From contig NZ_JAPIUX010000001.1 in NCBI RefSeq assembly GCF_026240015.1, positions 496,001 to 560,000 of the forward strand: DNA of 64,000 nucleotides, in the 5' to 3' direction. Each line of letters starts with the position of its first letter. The first letter of the stretch is position 1. The notes beneath the pieces are model-generated. The model searched no databases. It worked only from the letters and a program-made list of their open reading frames with translations, and was not told the DNA's origin. A program made the position numbers and the translations under genes. This DNA comes from Acetobacter farinalis. Lineage in GTDB: Bacteria > Pseudomonadota > Alphaproteobacteria > Acetobacterales > Acetobacteraceae. Shown one piece after another: positions 15,803-24,413 of this stretch.

Positions 15803-16072
15803 ATGTTGCGTCTTTCCGTTCAAAAGGCTGTCCCGATACCGACCGGGCTATGCGTGCGAGTGCGTATAGCCGTCTGTGCAGGAGGGATCAACAACTCATG
15901 CAGTCTTCCGGGCCGCTTTTGGTCTGAACAGGCACAAAATCTGCGTTGATGCGGCTGTAAAAGCACGTCTGGTGAGGAATCACCACGAATCGTTGCGGTT
16001 TGGACTTGTTAAAAAGGGTTCATACTGGATAAAGAGCAGATATTCTGCCTGCGAATAAGGATAAGACAACTT
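15803..16072. promoter_or_regulatory. Divergent intergenic region rpmE / mscL
   Basis: These 270 bases contain no supported gene. The half near mscL is AT-richer (around 15990-16050, including TTGTTAAAAAGGGTTCATACTGG) and is the likely promoter region for mscL. No RNA structure was recognised. Confidence 0.35.
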
Positions 16073-16531
16073 ATGGCCGACATTAAATCTCATGTGCACA
16101 CCCCCGGCTGGGTGGGCGAATTCCGTGCGTTTATCATGCGCGGCAATGTTATTGATCTGGCCGTTGGTGTCATCATCGGTGCGGCTTTCACGGCCATTGT
16201 GAACAGTCTGGTGAAGGATATTTTTAACCCGCTGCTCGGCCTGATCATTGGCGGGATTGATTTTTCCAATCTTTTCATCACGCTGAAGGGCGAACACTTC
16301 GCCACTCTGGCGGAAGCCCAGAAAGCGGGTGCCGTCACGCTGAACCTTGGCCTGTTCATCAATGCGGTTATCCAGTTCCTGATCATGGCGCTGGTGATTT
16401 TCTGGTTCGTGAAGATTCTGAGCCGCCTGCACACACAGCAGGAAGCAGCACCTGCCGCACCGCCGGAACCCACCAAAACGGAAATCCTGCTTGAGCAGAT
16501 CCGTGATGAACTGGCAGCCCGCAAGGTCTGA
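16073..16531 (+). CDS. mscL: Large-conductance mechanosensitive channel MscL
   Basis: This homopentameric inner-membrane channel releases solutes on hypo-osmotic shock. The 152-aa protein shows the N-terminal amphipathic helix (EFRAFIMRGNVIDLAVGVIIGAAF), TM1 with the gating glycine/alanine pattern, a periplasmic loop (residues about 60-85), TM2 (LFINAVIQFLIMALVIFWFV), and a charged cytoplasmic helix (TEILLEQIRDELAARK). A purine-rich ribosome-binding site (AAGGATAAG) precedes the ATG. It is a single gene; no clear terminator was identified before the lipoprotein gene. Confidence 0.96.
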   Translation: MADIKSHVHTPGWVGEFRAFIMRGNVIDLAVGVIIGAAFTAIVNSLVKDIFNPLLGLIIGGIDFSNLFITLKGEHFATLAEAQKAGAVTLNLGLFINAVIQFLIMALVIFWFVKILSRLHTQQEAAPAAPPEPTKTEILLEQIRDELAARKV

Positions 16532-16679
16532 CAGCGCTCTGGCTGAGCAGTCTGGTCAAAGCCAGTCTGCGCAGTGCTGGTCTGGTTCGTCAGGCCAGAG
16601 CTGATGCGGTCTCCCTGATGCGCTTTTTGGGGCGCTGAGGGGATTTCCCGGAAAGACAGATATGGGGTAGGCTCGTTTC

Positions 16680-17045
16680 ATGACGCGTCCCGTATCTGGA
16701 TTTCCGGTTTTTTTTCGTCTGGTGGCCGGGCTTGCGGGCCTTGTGGCTCTGGCAGGCTGCCAGTCTTCCGCCGGCATGGTGGCCATAAACCCCACCCCCC
16801 GCACACTGATGTACAGCTATATTATTGCCAACGGTATGGCCCGGGGGCAGGTCATGTCCGGCGGTGTGCCGTCCGGGCGGCTGCTTCAGCTTGTTGATGC
16901 GGATCGTGCGGCTCTGGCGGCAATCCTGACGGCGGAGCAGAGCCCGTCCGGCGCAGGGATGCAGAATGCGGGTCGGGCCATGGAAAATTTTCTGGCCGTG
17001 ATTGAGCAGCCAGATCCTGCGCCTCCTTCAGTTGTGCGGCGCTAG
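16680..17045 (+). CDS. Small predicted lipoprotein, function unknown
   Basis: This 121-aa product has a signal peptide (FFRLVAGLAGLVALAGC) ending in a lipobox (LAGC), so Cys-28 or thereabouts should be lipidated. The mature part is mostly helical, containing TLMYSYIIANGMARGQVMSGG and QLVDADRAALAAIL, and ends with a Pro/Val-Arg tail. No domain is recognised. It is followed by a symmetrical terminator shared with the convergent secF gene. Confidence 0.75.
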   Translation: MTRPVSGFPVFFRLVAGLAGLVALAGCQSSAGMVAINPTPRTLMYSYIIANGMARGQVMSGGVPSGRLLQLVDADRAALAAILTAEQSPSGAGMQNAGRAMENFLAVIEQPDPAPPSVVRR

Positions 17046-17103
17046 AGGTTCTCCAGAACGCGGCCTGACGAGGCGTTTTCCCGCTTTTCGATTCTCCACC
17101 GAT

Positions 17104-17142
17104 AAAAAAGCGTTCCGAGCAGAGGGTGCGGAACGCTTTTTC
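17104..17142. terminator. Bidirectional terminator, lipoprotein gene / secF
   Basis: A perfect stem (AAAAAAGCGTTCCG paired with CGGAACGCTTTTTC) with A-run and T-run flanks sits between convergent genes. It could stop transcription in both directions. Confidence 0.88.
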
Positions 17143-17169
17143 GTGTGAGCGGATGTGGTGTGCGGCCGA

Positions 17170-18102
17170 CTACTTGGCCGGCGGTTTGGCATCCCGCTTG
17201 AGGCGGCCTTCACCCATAAAGAGCAGCAGCGGGGCTGCGATGAAAATGGAAGAGGATGTGCCAACCACAATCCCGAACAGCATGGTCCATGCAAAGCCGG
17301 AGAGGGTAGTGCCCCCGAACAGGGCCAGCGGCAGGGAGGCCAGAAACACGGTGGAGGAGGTGCCGAGTGTGCGGTTCAGGGTCTCGTTGATGGAAAGATC
17401 AATGAGTTCACGCAGCGGCATGGTGCGGTATTTGCGCAGGTTTTCACGCACGCGGTCATACACCACCACCTTGTCATTCGTGGAATATCCCAGAATGGTG
17501 AGGATGGCCGCCACCATGACCAGATCGAACTCAAAGCCGGTAATCACCAGAAAGCCGATGGTCTTGGTCAGGTCCAGCACCAGCGTGATCACGGCGCTGA
17601 GGGCGAACTCCCACTCGAAGCGGAACCAGATATAGCCCAGAATCATCGCCAGACTCAGGCCCAGAGCCAGCATGCCATTCCGGAACAGTTCGGCAGAGAC
17701 AGACGCCCCGACGGCATCCGCCCGCAGAACGGTGGTGCCGGGTTGGGCTTCCGCCACCGCGTGGCGCACGGTGTCCACAATGGCGTTGGTTTTCTGCGCG
17801 TCTCCCGCATCCAGACGGATCAGTACGTCATCCGGCGCGCCGAAGGACTGGATGGAGGCGTGTGCAACATTATGCGCGGCCAGCGCGGAACGCAGTTTGG
17901 CGAAGTCCGCCGGGCCGGGTGTTTTGGCTTCCACCACAATGCCGCCGCGGAAATCCAGCCCCAGCGTGAGGCCGGGATGCAGGAACAGCACAACGGAGAG
18001 CAGAGACAGCGCCGCGGAGACAATCAGCCCCGCATAGCGCCCGCGCATGAAGTTGATGTGAGTATCCTTGCGTACAAAACGCAGGAGAGGACGTCCGAAC
18101 AT
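17170..18102 (-). CDS. secF: Protein translocase subunit SecF
   Basis: SecF works with SecD to use proton motive force for late steps of Sec export. The 310-aa protein has an N-terminal TM helix (YAGLIVSAALSLLSVVLFLHPGLTLGLDFRGG), the DFRGG motif, a short periplasmic domain, and five C-terminal TM helices. These include LALGLSLAMILGYIWFRFEWEF, LVMVAAILTILGYSTNDKVVVYDRVREN (the conserved D-x2-V-x3-DR-x-RE segment) and the final hydrophobic pair. It lies 12 bases downstream of secD in the same transcript and ends before a bidirectional terminator. Confidence 0.95.
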   Translation of the reverse strand: MFGRPLLRFVRKDTHINFMRGRYAGLIVSAALSLLSVVLFLHPGLTLGLDFRGGIVVEAKTPGPADFAKLRSALAAHNVAHASIQSFGAPDDVLIRLDAGDAQKTNAIVDTVRHAVAEAQPGTTVLRADAVGASVSAELFRNGMLALGLSLAMILGYIWFRFEWEFALSAVITLVLDLTKTIGFLVITGFEFDLVMVAAILTILGYSTNDKVVVYDRVRENLRKYRTMPLRELIDLSINETLNRTLGTSSTVFLASLPLALFGGTTLSGFAWTMLFGIVVGTSSSIFIAAPLLLFMGEGRLKRDAKPPAK

Positions 18103-18114
18103 AAGCGCCTCGTC

Positions 18115-19674
18115 TCAGACAGGCAGGCTGGTCGGGCGCGTGCGCGCATACCAGCGGACCATGAGCAGTCGGGAAAGCAGGAGAGTCGTGAACAGGGTGG
18201 TCACGATTCCGATGGTGATGGTCAGCGCGAAACCCCGCACAGGGCCTGTGCCGAACACAAACAGCATGACATGCGCCAGCAGGGCCGTGGCGTTACTGTC
18301 CACAATGGTGGAGGTGGCGCGCTCGAACCCGGCCTGCATGGCCGCCAGAGGAGTGCGCCCCCGTGCCACCTCTTCCCGGATGCGTTCATTGATAAGGATA
18401 TTGGCGTCCACCGCCATCCCCAGTGTCAGCAGCATCCCGGCCATGCCCGGCAGGGTCAGGGTGGCTTCAAAGAGGGAGAGAATGGCGACCATCAGCACAA
18501 GGTTGGCCAGCAGTGCGATGTTCGCATACCAGCCGAAGCGACCGTAAAACAGCGCCATGAACAGGATGACGAGCATGAAGCCTGCCGCCAGACTGAGCAT
18601 GCCGGCCTTGATGGAATCCGCGCCGAGAGACGGGCCAATGGTGTGCTGTTCTATCACGCTCAGCGGAGCGGGCAGGGCGCCCGCACGCAGCATGAGCGCG
18701 AGGTCTGTCGCTTTCTGGGCATCAAACCCGCCGGTAATCTGCCCGTTTCCGCCCGTAATGGGGGAGCGGATGACCGGGGCTTCAATCACCTTGTTATCCA
18801 GCACGATGGCGAAGCGCCGCCCCACATTGGCCTGCGTGACCGTGGAGAAGGCGTGGGTGCCAACGGAATCGAAAGTGAAGGTCACGGCCCATTCGCCGGT
18901 CTGGGAATCAATGACGGCACCTGCATTGGTCAGGTCCGTGCCATCCACATCGACATGGTCATAAACCGGGAGCGGCGGGCCATCTCCTTCTGAGGACATG
19001 GGCAGCAGGCTGACGCCCGGAGAAGCAGCCGTTGCGTGGGCCGGATTGGGGTCCACCAGACGGAAGGTCATTTTCGCGGTGGTGCCCAGCAGGGTCTTGA
19101 TCCGTTCCGGGTCACTCACGCCGGGCAGCTCAACCACAATGCGGTCATCTCCCTGACGGGTGATTTCCGGGTCCACCGCGCCGGTGGCGTCAATACGGCG
19201 GCGCACAATCTCGATGGACTGGGTGACAGCTTCCCGTGCCCGCGCCTTCAGCGCCTCGGGCGAGAGTGTGAGGACAATGCCGCCACTATCCTGTTTCTGA
19301 ACGGAAAACTCGTTAGGGACCACACGCGGCAGTTTGTTCAGAGCCGCGAGGTCCGCCTCGGTTTCCGAAGGGTCGCGCGGTGTGAAGGAGACTGTGCCAG
19401 CCTCTGCGTTGGTGGTGATGTTGCGGTAGCCAAGCTGGGATTTCAGCAGGGCTTCCCGCGTGCTGTCTGCCAGTGTCTGCAACCGGTCATGCGTCAGGCT
19501 TTGCAGATCAACCTGCATGAGCAGGTAGGACCCGCCGCGCAGATCCAGCCCCAGATGAATCTGGCGCCATGGCATGGAGGGGAAGGGGTTGCGCAGACCA
19601 TTGGGCAGGCAGAGCAGCAGCCCTAAAAGGCACACACCCAGTACCGAGGCCATCTTGAGGCGGCTGTAATACAT
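18115..19674 (-). CDS. secD: Protein translocase subunit SecD
   Basis: SecD is the large partner of SecF. The 519-aa protein begins MYYSRLKMASVLGVCLLGLL with TM1, then IHLGLDLRGGSYLLMQVD, the large periplasmic P1 region, and TM helices carrying GLPGMAGMLLTLGMAVDANILINERIREE, the conserved D-x-NVLI-x-ERI motif. AGRED-type TM4 features are as in the family. The start has AGGTGAG just upstream; 67 further open codons upstream are not SecD-like. No yajC gene lies immediately upstream, where many bacteria have one. Confidence 0.95.
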   Translation of the reverse strand: MYYSRLKMASVLGVCLLGLLLCLPNGLRNPFPSMPWRQIHLGLDLRGGSYLLMQVDLQSLTHDRLQTLADSTREALLKSQLGYRNITTNAEAGTVSFTPRDPSETEADLAALNKLPRVVPNEFSVQKQDSGGIVLTLSPEALKARAREAVTQSIEIVRRRIDATGAVDPEITRQGDDRIVVELPGVSDPERIKTLLGTTAKMTFRLVDPNPAHATAASPGVSLLPMSSEGDGPPLPVYDHVDVDGTDLTNAGAVIDSQTGEWAVTFTFDSVGTHAFSTVTQANVGRRFAIVLDNKVIEAPVIRSPITGGNGQITGGFDAQKATDLALMLRAGALPAPLSVIEQHTIGPSLGADSIKAGMLSLAAGFMLVILFMALFYGRFGWYANIALLANLVLMVAILSLFEATLTLPGMAGMLLTLGMAVDANILINERIREEVARGRTPLAAMQAGFERATSTIVDSNATALLAHVMLFVFGTGPVRGFALTITIGIVTTLFTTLLLSRLLMVRWYARTRPTSLPV

Positions 19675-20023
19675 TCTCACCTGATCAATCGATTTTTGTC
19701 GCCCGGACCATGCCGTTCCCCGGCCCGTGATGCAACACTTCCCGGCCAGATGCAGGCGTATTGCGGGGGATTTGATGGGGCGGAGTGGCGGGGTTGCATC
19801 ACATTCCCGCAAGGGCCGTCCGGCCTGACCCCTGCCGTGCAGGGCGAAATATACGGGTATCGGGTTTTCGGGCACGGAGTCGGGCGGAGGCTGAAAAATT
19901 TATGGTTTTTTTACAGAGTGCGGCTTTGCCCGGGGCTGACGCGAAGAGGGTTTGGGTTTTCTGCGGGAGGCTGCTACCGCTGGCCGGACAATGGTGCGCT
20001 AGCAGGTCTGGAAGGTCTGAAAG
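19675..20023. other. Intergenic region secD / oxidoreductase
   Basis: These 349 bases lie between divergent genes. An open frame of 137 codons crosses most of it (19696-20109) but runs into the oxidoreductase gene in another frame and shows no family features, so I do not call it. An AT-rich patch at 19895-19915 (AAAAATTTATGGTTTTTTTAC) could be promoter DNA. No RNA gene was seen. Confidence 0.4.
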
Positions 20024-21004
20024 ATGAATGGAACTCTGCGGGTTGGGGTGATCGGGGCTGGGCATTTTGGCCGGTATCATGCCCTCAAGGTCAGAGATGT
20101 GCCCCGTGAGGCTCTGGTTGGCCTCTTTGACCCGGATGCAGGGCGGGCGGCAGACGTCGCGCGGGAAGCCGGGTGCCCGGCCATGGCTTCAGTGGAGGAA
20201 CTGCTGGCGGTGTGTGACGCTGTGGTTGTGGCGGCCCCGGCGGAATATCATTTCGAGCTGGCTGTGCAGGCCCTGCGGGCTGGCAGACATGTGCTGGTGG
20301 AAAAGCCGGTGGCGGCTACGCTGGAGCAGGCGGATTTTCTGATCACGCTGGCAGAGCAGAGCGGTCTGGTGTGTCAGGTGGGGCATTTGCTGCGCTACTC
20401 GGCGGAGCACGAGGCAATTACCCGGCGAATCACCCGCCCGCTTTATATTGAGGCCACGCGGATTGCCCCCTTCAAGCCGCGTGGCACGGATGTTTCCGTA
20501 ATTCTGGATCTGATGATCCATGATCTCGATCTGGTTCTGGCGATTGTGGACAGCCCCATTGCGCAGGTTGATGCGCTGGGGGCGGCTGTCAGCTCGGAGT
20601 ATGAAGATATAGCCAATGCCCGTGTGCGCTTTGAGAACGGCTGTGTGGCGACCATTACCGCCAGCCGCATTTCCCTGAAGACAGAGCGGCGGATGCGGCT
20701 GTTTTCAGAGGAAGGCTATCTCTCTGCTGATTTCGGAAAACGCGAACTGACCATGATCGGCCGGGAAAAAGGCCTGCCCCTGCCGGGCACGGGAGGATTC
20801 CGCCGGGAGGCGATTTCATGGAAAGATCATGATTCTCTCTTTGCGGAGCATGAGGCTTTTGTGGCGTCCTGCCTGGATGGCGCCCCGGTGAAGGTGGATG
20901 CCCGCGCCGGGCGGCGGGCGCTGGCTGCCGCACTGGCCGTGGCGGAGGGCATCACGGAATCACGGCGCCGTATGGAAGCGTCCGGGCTGATTCACGCAGG
21001 GTGA
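20024..21004 (+). CDS. Gfo/Idh/MocA family NAD(P)-dependent oxidoreductase
   Basis: This 326-aa protein has an N-terminal dinucleotide fold (LRVGVIGAGHFGRYHALKV, residues 5-23). It has the family EKP motif (HVLVEKPVAATLEQAD, about 90-105), where the lysine is catalytic. The C-terminal alpha/beta substrate domain includes VILDLMIHDLDLVLAI with the conserved His-Asp. Substrate sugars or cyclitols are typical of the family, but this member's substrate cannot be told. It stands alone, with no sugar-metabolism neighbours. A close family relative is UDP-GlcNAc 3-dehydrogenase-like (GnnA), whose 'DLMIHDLD' block is similar, so a lipid A role is possible but unproven. Confidence 0.85.
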   Translation: MNGTLRVGVIGAGHFGRYHALKVRDVPREALVGLFDPDAGRAADVAREAGCPAMASVEELLAVCDAVVVAAPAEYHFELAVQALRAGRHVLVEKPVAATLEQADFLITLAEQSGLVCQVGHLLRYSAEHEAITRRITRPLYIEATRIAPFKPRGTDVSVILDLMIHDLDLVLAIVDSPIAQVDALGAAVSSEYEDIANARVRFENGCVATITASRISLKTERRMRLFSEEGYLSADFGKRELTMIGREKGLPLPGTGGFRREAISWKDHDSLFAEHEAFVASCLDGAPVKVDARAGRRALAAALAVAEGITESRRRMEASGLIHAG

Positions 21005-21099
21005 AAAAAATCCCGGAGAGCCTGAAACAATTTATGATCGGCAAAAACTGCCATCTTTTCAAACACAAGCCTTTTTTAAAGGTTAGGGTGTAAAAAAAT

Positions 21100-21145
21100 C
21101 ACTAGATATGGGGGCATATATGTCGCAAGAACGCGACATATAGTG
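21100..21145. promoter_or_regulatory. Inverted-repeat operator candidate upstream of nrdA
   Basis: A perfect 10-bp inverted repeat (TATATGTCGC at 21117-21126, GCGACATATA at 21133-21142) has a six-base spacer. An outer pair of CACTA/TAGTG half-sites (21100-21104 and 21141-21145) flanks it. CACTATAT-like halves resemble the NrdR box found before ribonucleotide reductase genes, but the match is partial. It lies about 100-140 bases before the nrdA start. Confidence 0.55.
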
Positions 21146-21242
21146 AGGTCCAGAGGCAGGCGGCGCGACTTGGAGCGCGGTTTTCTGCGGCTTCGCCCCT
21201 TCACGACAGATCACGTCAATGCATAAACCGGAGCAAGTCACC

Positions 21243-23180
21243 ATGAGTCTGATCGACGTTCAGGAAAATGAAAGCCGTCGTTCCATGTCTGGCTCCGGGG
21301 AAGAAGCGGACCTATTTGAGCCCGGCAAGCTGGAAGACATGGTGCAGCTGCCCGGCCACCATCAGGTGCGGGTTGACCGCACGCGGGATGCCCTGCTGAC
21401 ACCGTTTGGCAAGGCCACGCTGGATAACCGCTACCTGCTGCCGGATGAGAGCTATCAGGATCTCTTCGGGCGTGTGGCCTCCTATTACGGGGCGGATGCC
21501 GGGCACGCACAGCGTATCTATGACTATATGAGCCAACACTGGTTCATGCCCGCAACGCCGGTGCTCTCCAACGGCGGCACAACACGCGGCCTGCCGATTT
21601 CCTGCTTCCTGAACGAAGCAAGTGACAGTCTGGAAGGCATTGTGGGGCTGTGGAACGAGAATGTCTGGCTGGCCAGCAAGGGCGGCGGCATTGGCTCCTA
21701 CTGGGGCAACCTCCGCTCCATTGGGGAAAATGTCGGCCGTAATGGCAAGACATCCGGTGTTATTCCGTTCATCCGCGTGATGGACAGCCTGACACTGGCC
21801 ATCAGCCAGGGTTCCCTGCGTCGTGGCTCTGCTGCGGTGTATCTGCCGGTCTGGCACCCGGAAATTGAAGAATTTGTGGAAATCCGCCGCCCCACCGGGG
21901 GGGACCCCAACCGCAAGGCCCTGAACCTGCACCATGGTGTGCTGGTGTCTGATGCCTTCATGCGCGCTGTGGAAGCGGATGAGGAATGGGGCCTGCTCTC
22001 CCCGCGGGATAATTCCGTGATCCGCAAGGTTTCGGCCCGCGCTCTGTGGATTCGTATCCTGACAGCGCGCATGGAGCAGGGCGAACCCTACATCGTCTAT
22101 TCCGACCACGTGAACAACGCCCGTCCCGAACACCACAAGCTGGCGGGGCTTGAGGTGAAAACCTCCAACCTGTGCTCGGAAATCACCCTGCCGACCGGGA
22201 TTGATCACCACGGCAAGCAGCGGACGGCGGTGTGCTGCCTCTCATCCCTGAATCTCGAGACATGGGATCAGTGGTCAGAGAACCCGCAGTTTATTGAAGA
22301 CGTGATGCTGTTCCTGGATAACGTGCTTCAGGACTTCATTGACCGCGCTCCCCCGGAAATGGCGCGCGCGGCTTATGCCGCCATGCGGGAGCGGTCTGTC
22401 GGGCTTGGGGTCATGGGCTTCCATTCCTTCCTGCAGAGCAAGAATGTGCCGTTTGAAGGTGTGGTCGCAAAGGTCTGGAATCGCAAGATTTTCAAGCATA
22501 TTCGCGAGCAGGCCGATGCCGCCTCCCGCAAGCTGGCGGACCTGCGCGGCGCCTGCCCGGATGCCGCCGAATATGGCATTCAGGAACGCTTCTCAAACAA
22601 GATGGCCATTGCCCCCACCGCGTCCATCTCCATTATCGCGGGCAATGCCAGCCCCGGTATTGAACCGATTGCCGCGAACGTGTTCCTGCAGAAAACCCTT
22701 TCCGGCTCCTTCACGGTGCGCAACCGCCACCTGCAGCAGCTTCTGAAGGAAAAAGGGCAGGATACGGAAGAAGTCTGGTCCTACATCACCCTCAACAAGG
22801 GGAGCGTGCAGGATCTGGACTTCCTGACGCAGCAGGAAAAGGATGTGTTCAAGACCGCGTTTGAGCTGGACCAGCGCTGGATTGTGGAACACGCGGCAGA
22901 CCGCCAGCCCTATGTGTGTCAGGCGCAGTCGGTTAATCTGTTCCTGCCTGCCAATGTGCATAAGCGCGACCTGCACCAGATCCATCACATGGCGTGGAAG
23001 AAGGGCCTGAAGTCTCTGTACTACTGCCGTTCCCTGTCCATTCAGCGTGCTGATACGGTGAGCAATGTGCTGACCAAGGAAGGGGTTCTGGCGGCTGAGG
23101 CGGCCCGTCGGGCCGGAGATGCCGCTGAGGCCCAGGCTTCGAACGGAAGCAATTATGATGAATGTCTGGCGTGCCAGTAA
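21243..23180 (+). CDS. nrdA: Ribonucleoside-diphosphate reductase alpha subunit (class I)
   Basis: NrdA reduces ribonucleoside diphosphates to deoxynucleotides. The 645-aa product shows the active-site cysteines in order: PISCFLNEASDSLEG (C121), SNLCSEITLPT (N309, C311, E313) and TAVCCLSSLNL (C331/C332). The PTASISIIAGNASPGIEP segment and a C-terminal shuttle pair (ECLACQ) are also present. The roughly 90-residue N-terminal ATP-cone of E. coli NrdA is absent. The ATG at 21243 has GGAG about ten bases upstream; an ATG at 21219 is in frame without such a site. nrdB follows after 59 bases. Confidence 0.94.
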   Translation: MSLIDVQENESRRSMSGSGEEADLFEPGKLEDMVQLPGHHQVRVDRTRDALLTPFGKATLDNRYLLPDESYQDLFGRVASYYGADAGHAQRIYDYMSQHWFMPATPVLSNGGTTRGLPISCFLNEASDSLEGIVGLWNENVWLASKGGGIGSYWGNLRSIGENVGRNGKTSGVIPFIRVMDSLTLAISQGSLRRGSAAVYLPVWHPEIEEFVEIRRPTGGDPNRKALNLHHGVLVSDAFMRAVEADEEWGLLSPRDNSVIRKVSARALWIRILTARMEQGEPYIVYSDHVNNARPEHHKLAGLEVKTSNLCSEITLPTGIDHHGKQRTAVCCLSSLNLETWDQWSENPQFIEDVMLFLDNVLQDFIDRAPPEMARAAYAAMRERSVGLGVMGFHSFLQSKNVPFEGVVAKVWNRKIFKHIREQADAASRKLADLRGACPDAAEYGIQERFSNKMAIAPTASISIIAGNASPGIEPIAANVFLQKTLSGSFTVRNRHLQQLLKEKGQDTEEVWSYITLNKGSVQDLDFLTQQEKDVFKTAFELDQRWIVEHAADRQPYVCQAQSVNLFLPANVHKRDLHQIHHMAWKKGLKSLYYCRSLSIQRADTVSNVLTKEGVLAAEAARRAGDAAEAQASNGSNYDECLACQ

Positions 23181-23239
23181 GTCTCATAAGAGCTTCATAA
23201 CTTTCTGATTTTAAAACTTTCCTCTTAAAGGACAGTCTC

Positions 23240-24256
23240 ATGAGCGAAACATCTGCCGGACCGGGCGAGCCGGAACAGCACTTTGACCTGCTGACCGCCA
23301 ACCCCGTGTACAAGCCCTTTCGCTATCCGTGGGCTTATGATGCGTGGCTGACCCAGCAGCGCGTGCACTGGCTGCCGGAAGAAGTGCCGCTGGCTGACGA
23401 TGTGAAAGACTGGCACCGCGTGCTGAATGACAGCGAGCGGAATCTGGTGACCCAGATTTTCCGGTTCTTCACCCAGTCCGACGTGGAGGTGAACAACTGC
23501 TACATGAAGCATTACAGCCGGGTGTTCAAACCGACTGAAGTGCTGATGATGCTCTCGGCATTCTCCAACATCGAGACCATCCATATCGCGGCCTACAGCT
23601 ATCTGCTGGATACGCTGGGTATGCCGGAAGCCGAATATTCCGCATTCCTTAAGTATAAGGAAATGAAGGATAAATACGATTACATGCAGGCGTTCTCTGT
23701 GGACAGCAAGCATGAAATCGCCAAGACGCTGGCAGCCTTCGGGGCCTTTACCGAAGGGCTTCAGCTTTTTGCATCCTTCGCCATTCTGCTGAACTTCCCG
23801 CGCTTCAACAAGCTGAAGGGCATGGGGCAGATTGTTTCCTGGTCCGTGCGGGATGAAACACTGCACTGCCTGTCCGTCATTCGTCTGTTCCGTGAGTTTG
23901 TACATGAAAACCCGGAAATCTGGACGGATGCGTTCCAGCAGGAACTGCGGGATATCTGCGCGACCATTGTCGAGCATGAAGAAGCCTTTATCGACCTCGC
24001 CTTTGAAATGGGTGAAGTGGAAGGGCTGAATGCCGAGCAGGTGAAAACCTACATCCACTTTATTGCGGACCGCCGCCTGATTCAGCTTGGGCTCGACCCG
24101 CTTTACAACACCACGACCAATCCGCTGCCCTGGCTGGATGACATGCTGAACGCGGTGGAGCACACCAACTTCTTTGAAAACCGCTCTACGGAATACAGCC
24201 GCGCCTCAACCATGGGAACATGGGAAGAAGCGTTCGAAGCCTCTGTTTTTGAATAA
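23240..24256 (+). CDS. nrdB: Ribonucleoside-diphosphate reductase beta subunit (class Ia-type)
   Basis: NrdB holds the diiron/tyrosyl radical cofactor that starts catalysis in NrdA. The 338-aa protein shows the first metal-ligand helix (FFTQSDVEVNN). It then shows NIETIHIAAYSY with E112, H115 and the radical tyrosine Y119, and later FTEGLQLFASFA and WSVRDETLHCL for the remaining ligands. The tyrosine is present, so this is a Tyr-radical enzyme rather than the Phe-bearing class Ic. A clear ribosome-binding site (AAAGGACAG) precedes the ATG. It is in an operon with nrdA. No nrdI or nrdH neighbour is visible. Confidence 0.95.
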   Translation: MSETSAGPGEPEQHFDLLTANPVYKPFRYPWAYDAWLTQQRVHWLPEEVPLADDVKDWHRVLNDSERNLVTQIFRFFTQSDVEVNNCYMKHYSRVFKPTEVLMMLSAFSNIETIHIAAYSYLLDTLGMPEAEYSAFLKYKEMKDKYDYMQAFSVDSKHEIAKTLAAFGAFTEGLQLFASFAILLNFPRFNKLKGMGQIVSWSVRDETLHCLSVIRLFREFVHENPEIWTDAFQQELRDICATIVEHEEAFIDLAFEMGEVEGLNAEQVKTYIHFIADRRLIQLGLDPLYNTTTNPLPWLDDMLNAVEHTNFFENRSTEYSRASTMGTWEEAFEASVFE

Positions 24257-24277
24257 AAAACGGCACTGACAGGGCTC

Positions 24278-24310
24278 GCCCGAAGCGTTCTGTAGAAGGA
24301 GGCTTCGGGC
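24278..24310 (+). terminator. Hairpin downstream of nrdB, possible terminator
   Basis: There is a perfect 9-bp stem (GCCCGAAGC / GCTTCGGGC) with an inner TTCT/AGAA extension. The T-run after it is poor, so it may be a terminator or an mRNA-stabilising structure. Confidence 0.5.
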
Positions 24311-24413
24311 AAGGGCTTTGTTCAGGTTGCCTCTGGGGCGCGTTGCTTCGAGGCCTGGTGGGGGACTGAAGGCGTGTCTCATCCCGCGCCCCCGTTCTCG
24401 CAGGCACACAGAC

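Noticed and set aside
17155..18993. 612-codon open frame on the + strand
   Set aside because: It is the antisense shadow of secDF, with Gln/His/Arg/Gly-rich composition and no domain.
19696..20109. 137-codon open frame before the oxidoreductase
   Set aside because: Overlaps the first 86 bases of a clear oxidoreductase gene in another frame, no ribosome-binding site and no recognisable domain. Could be a remnant but cannot be supported.
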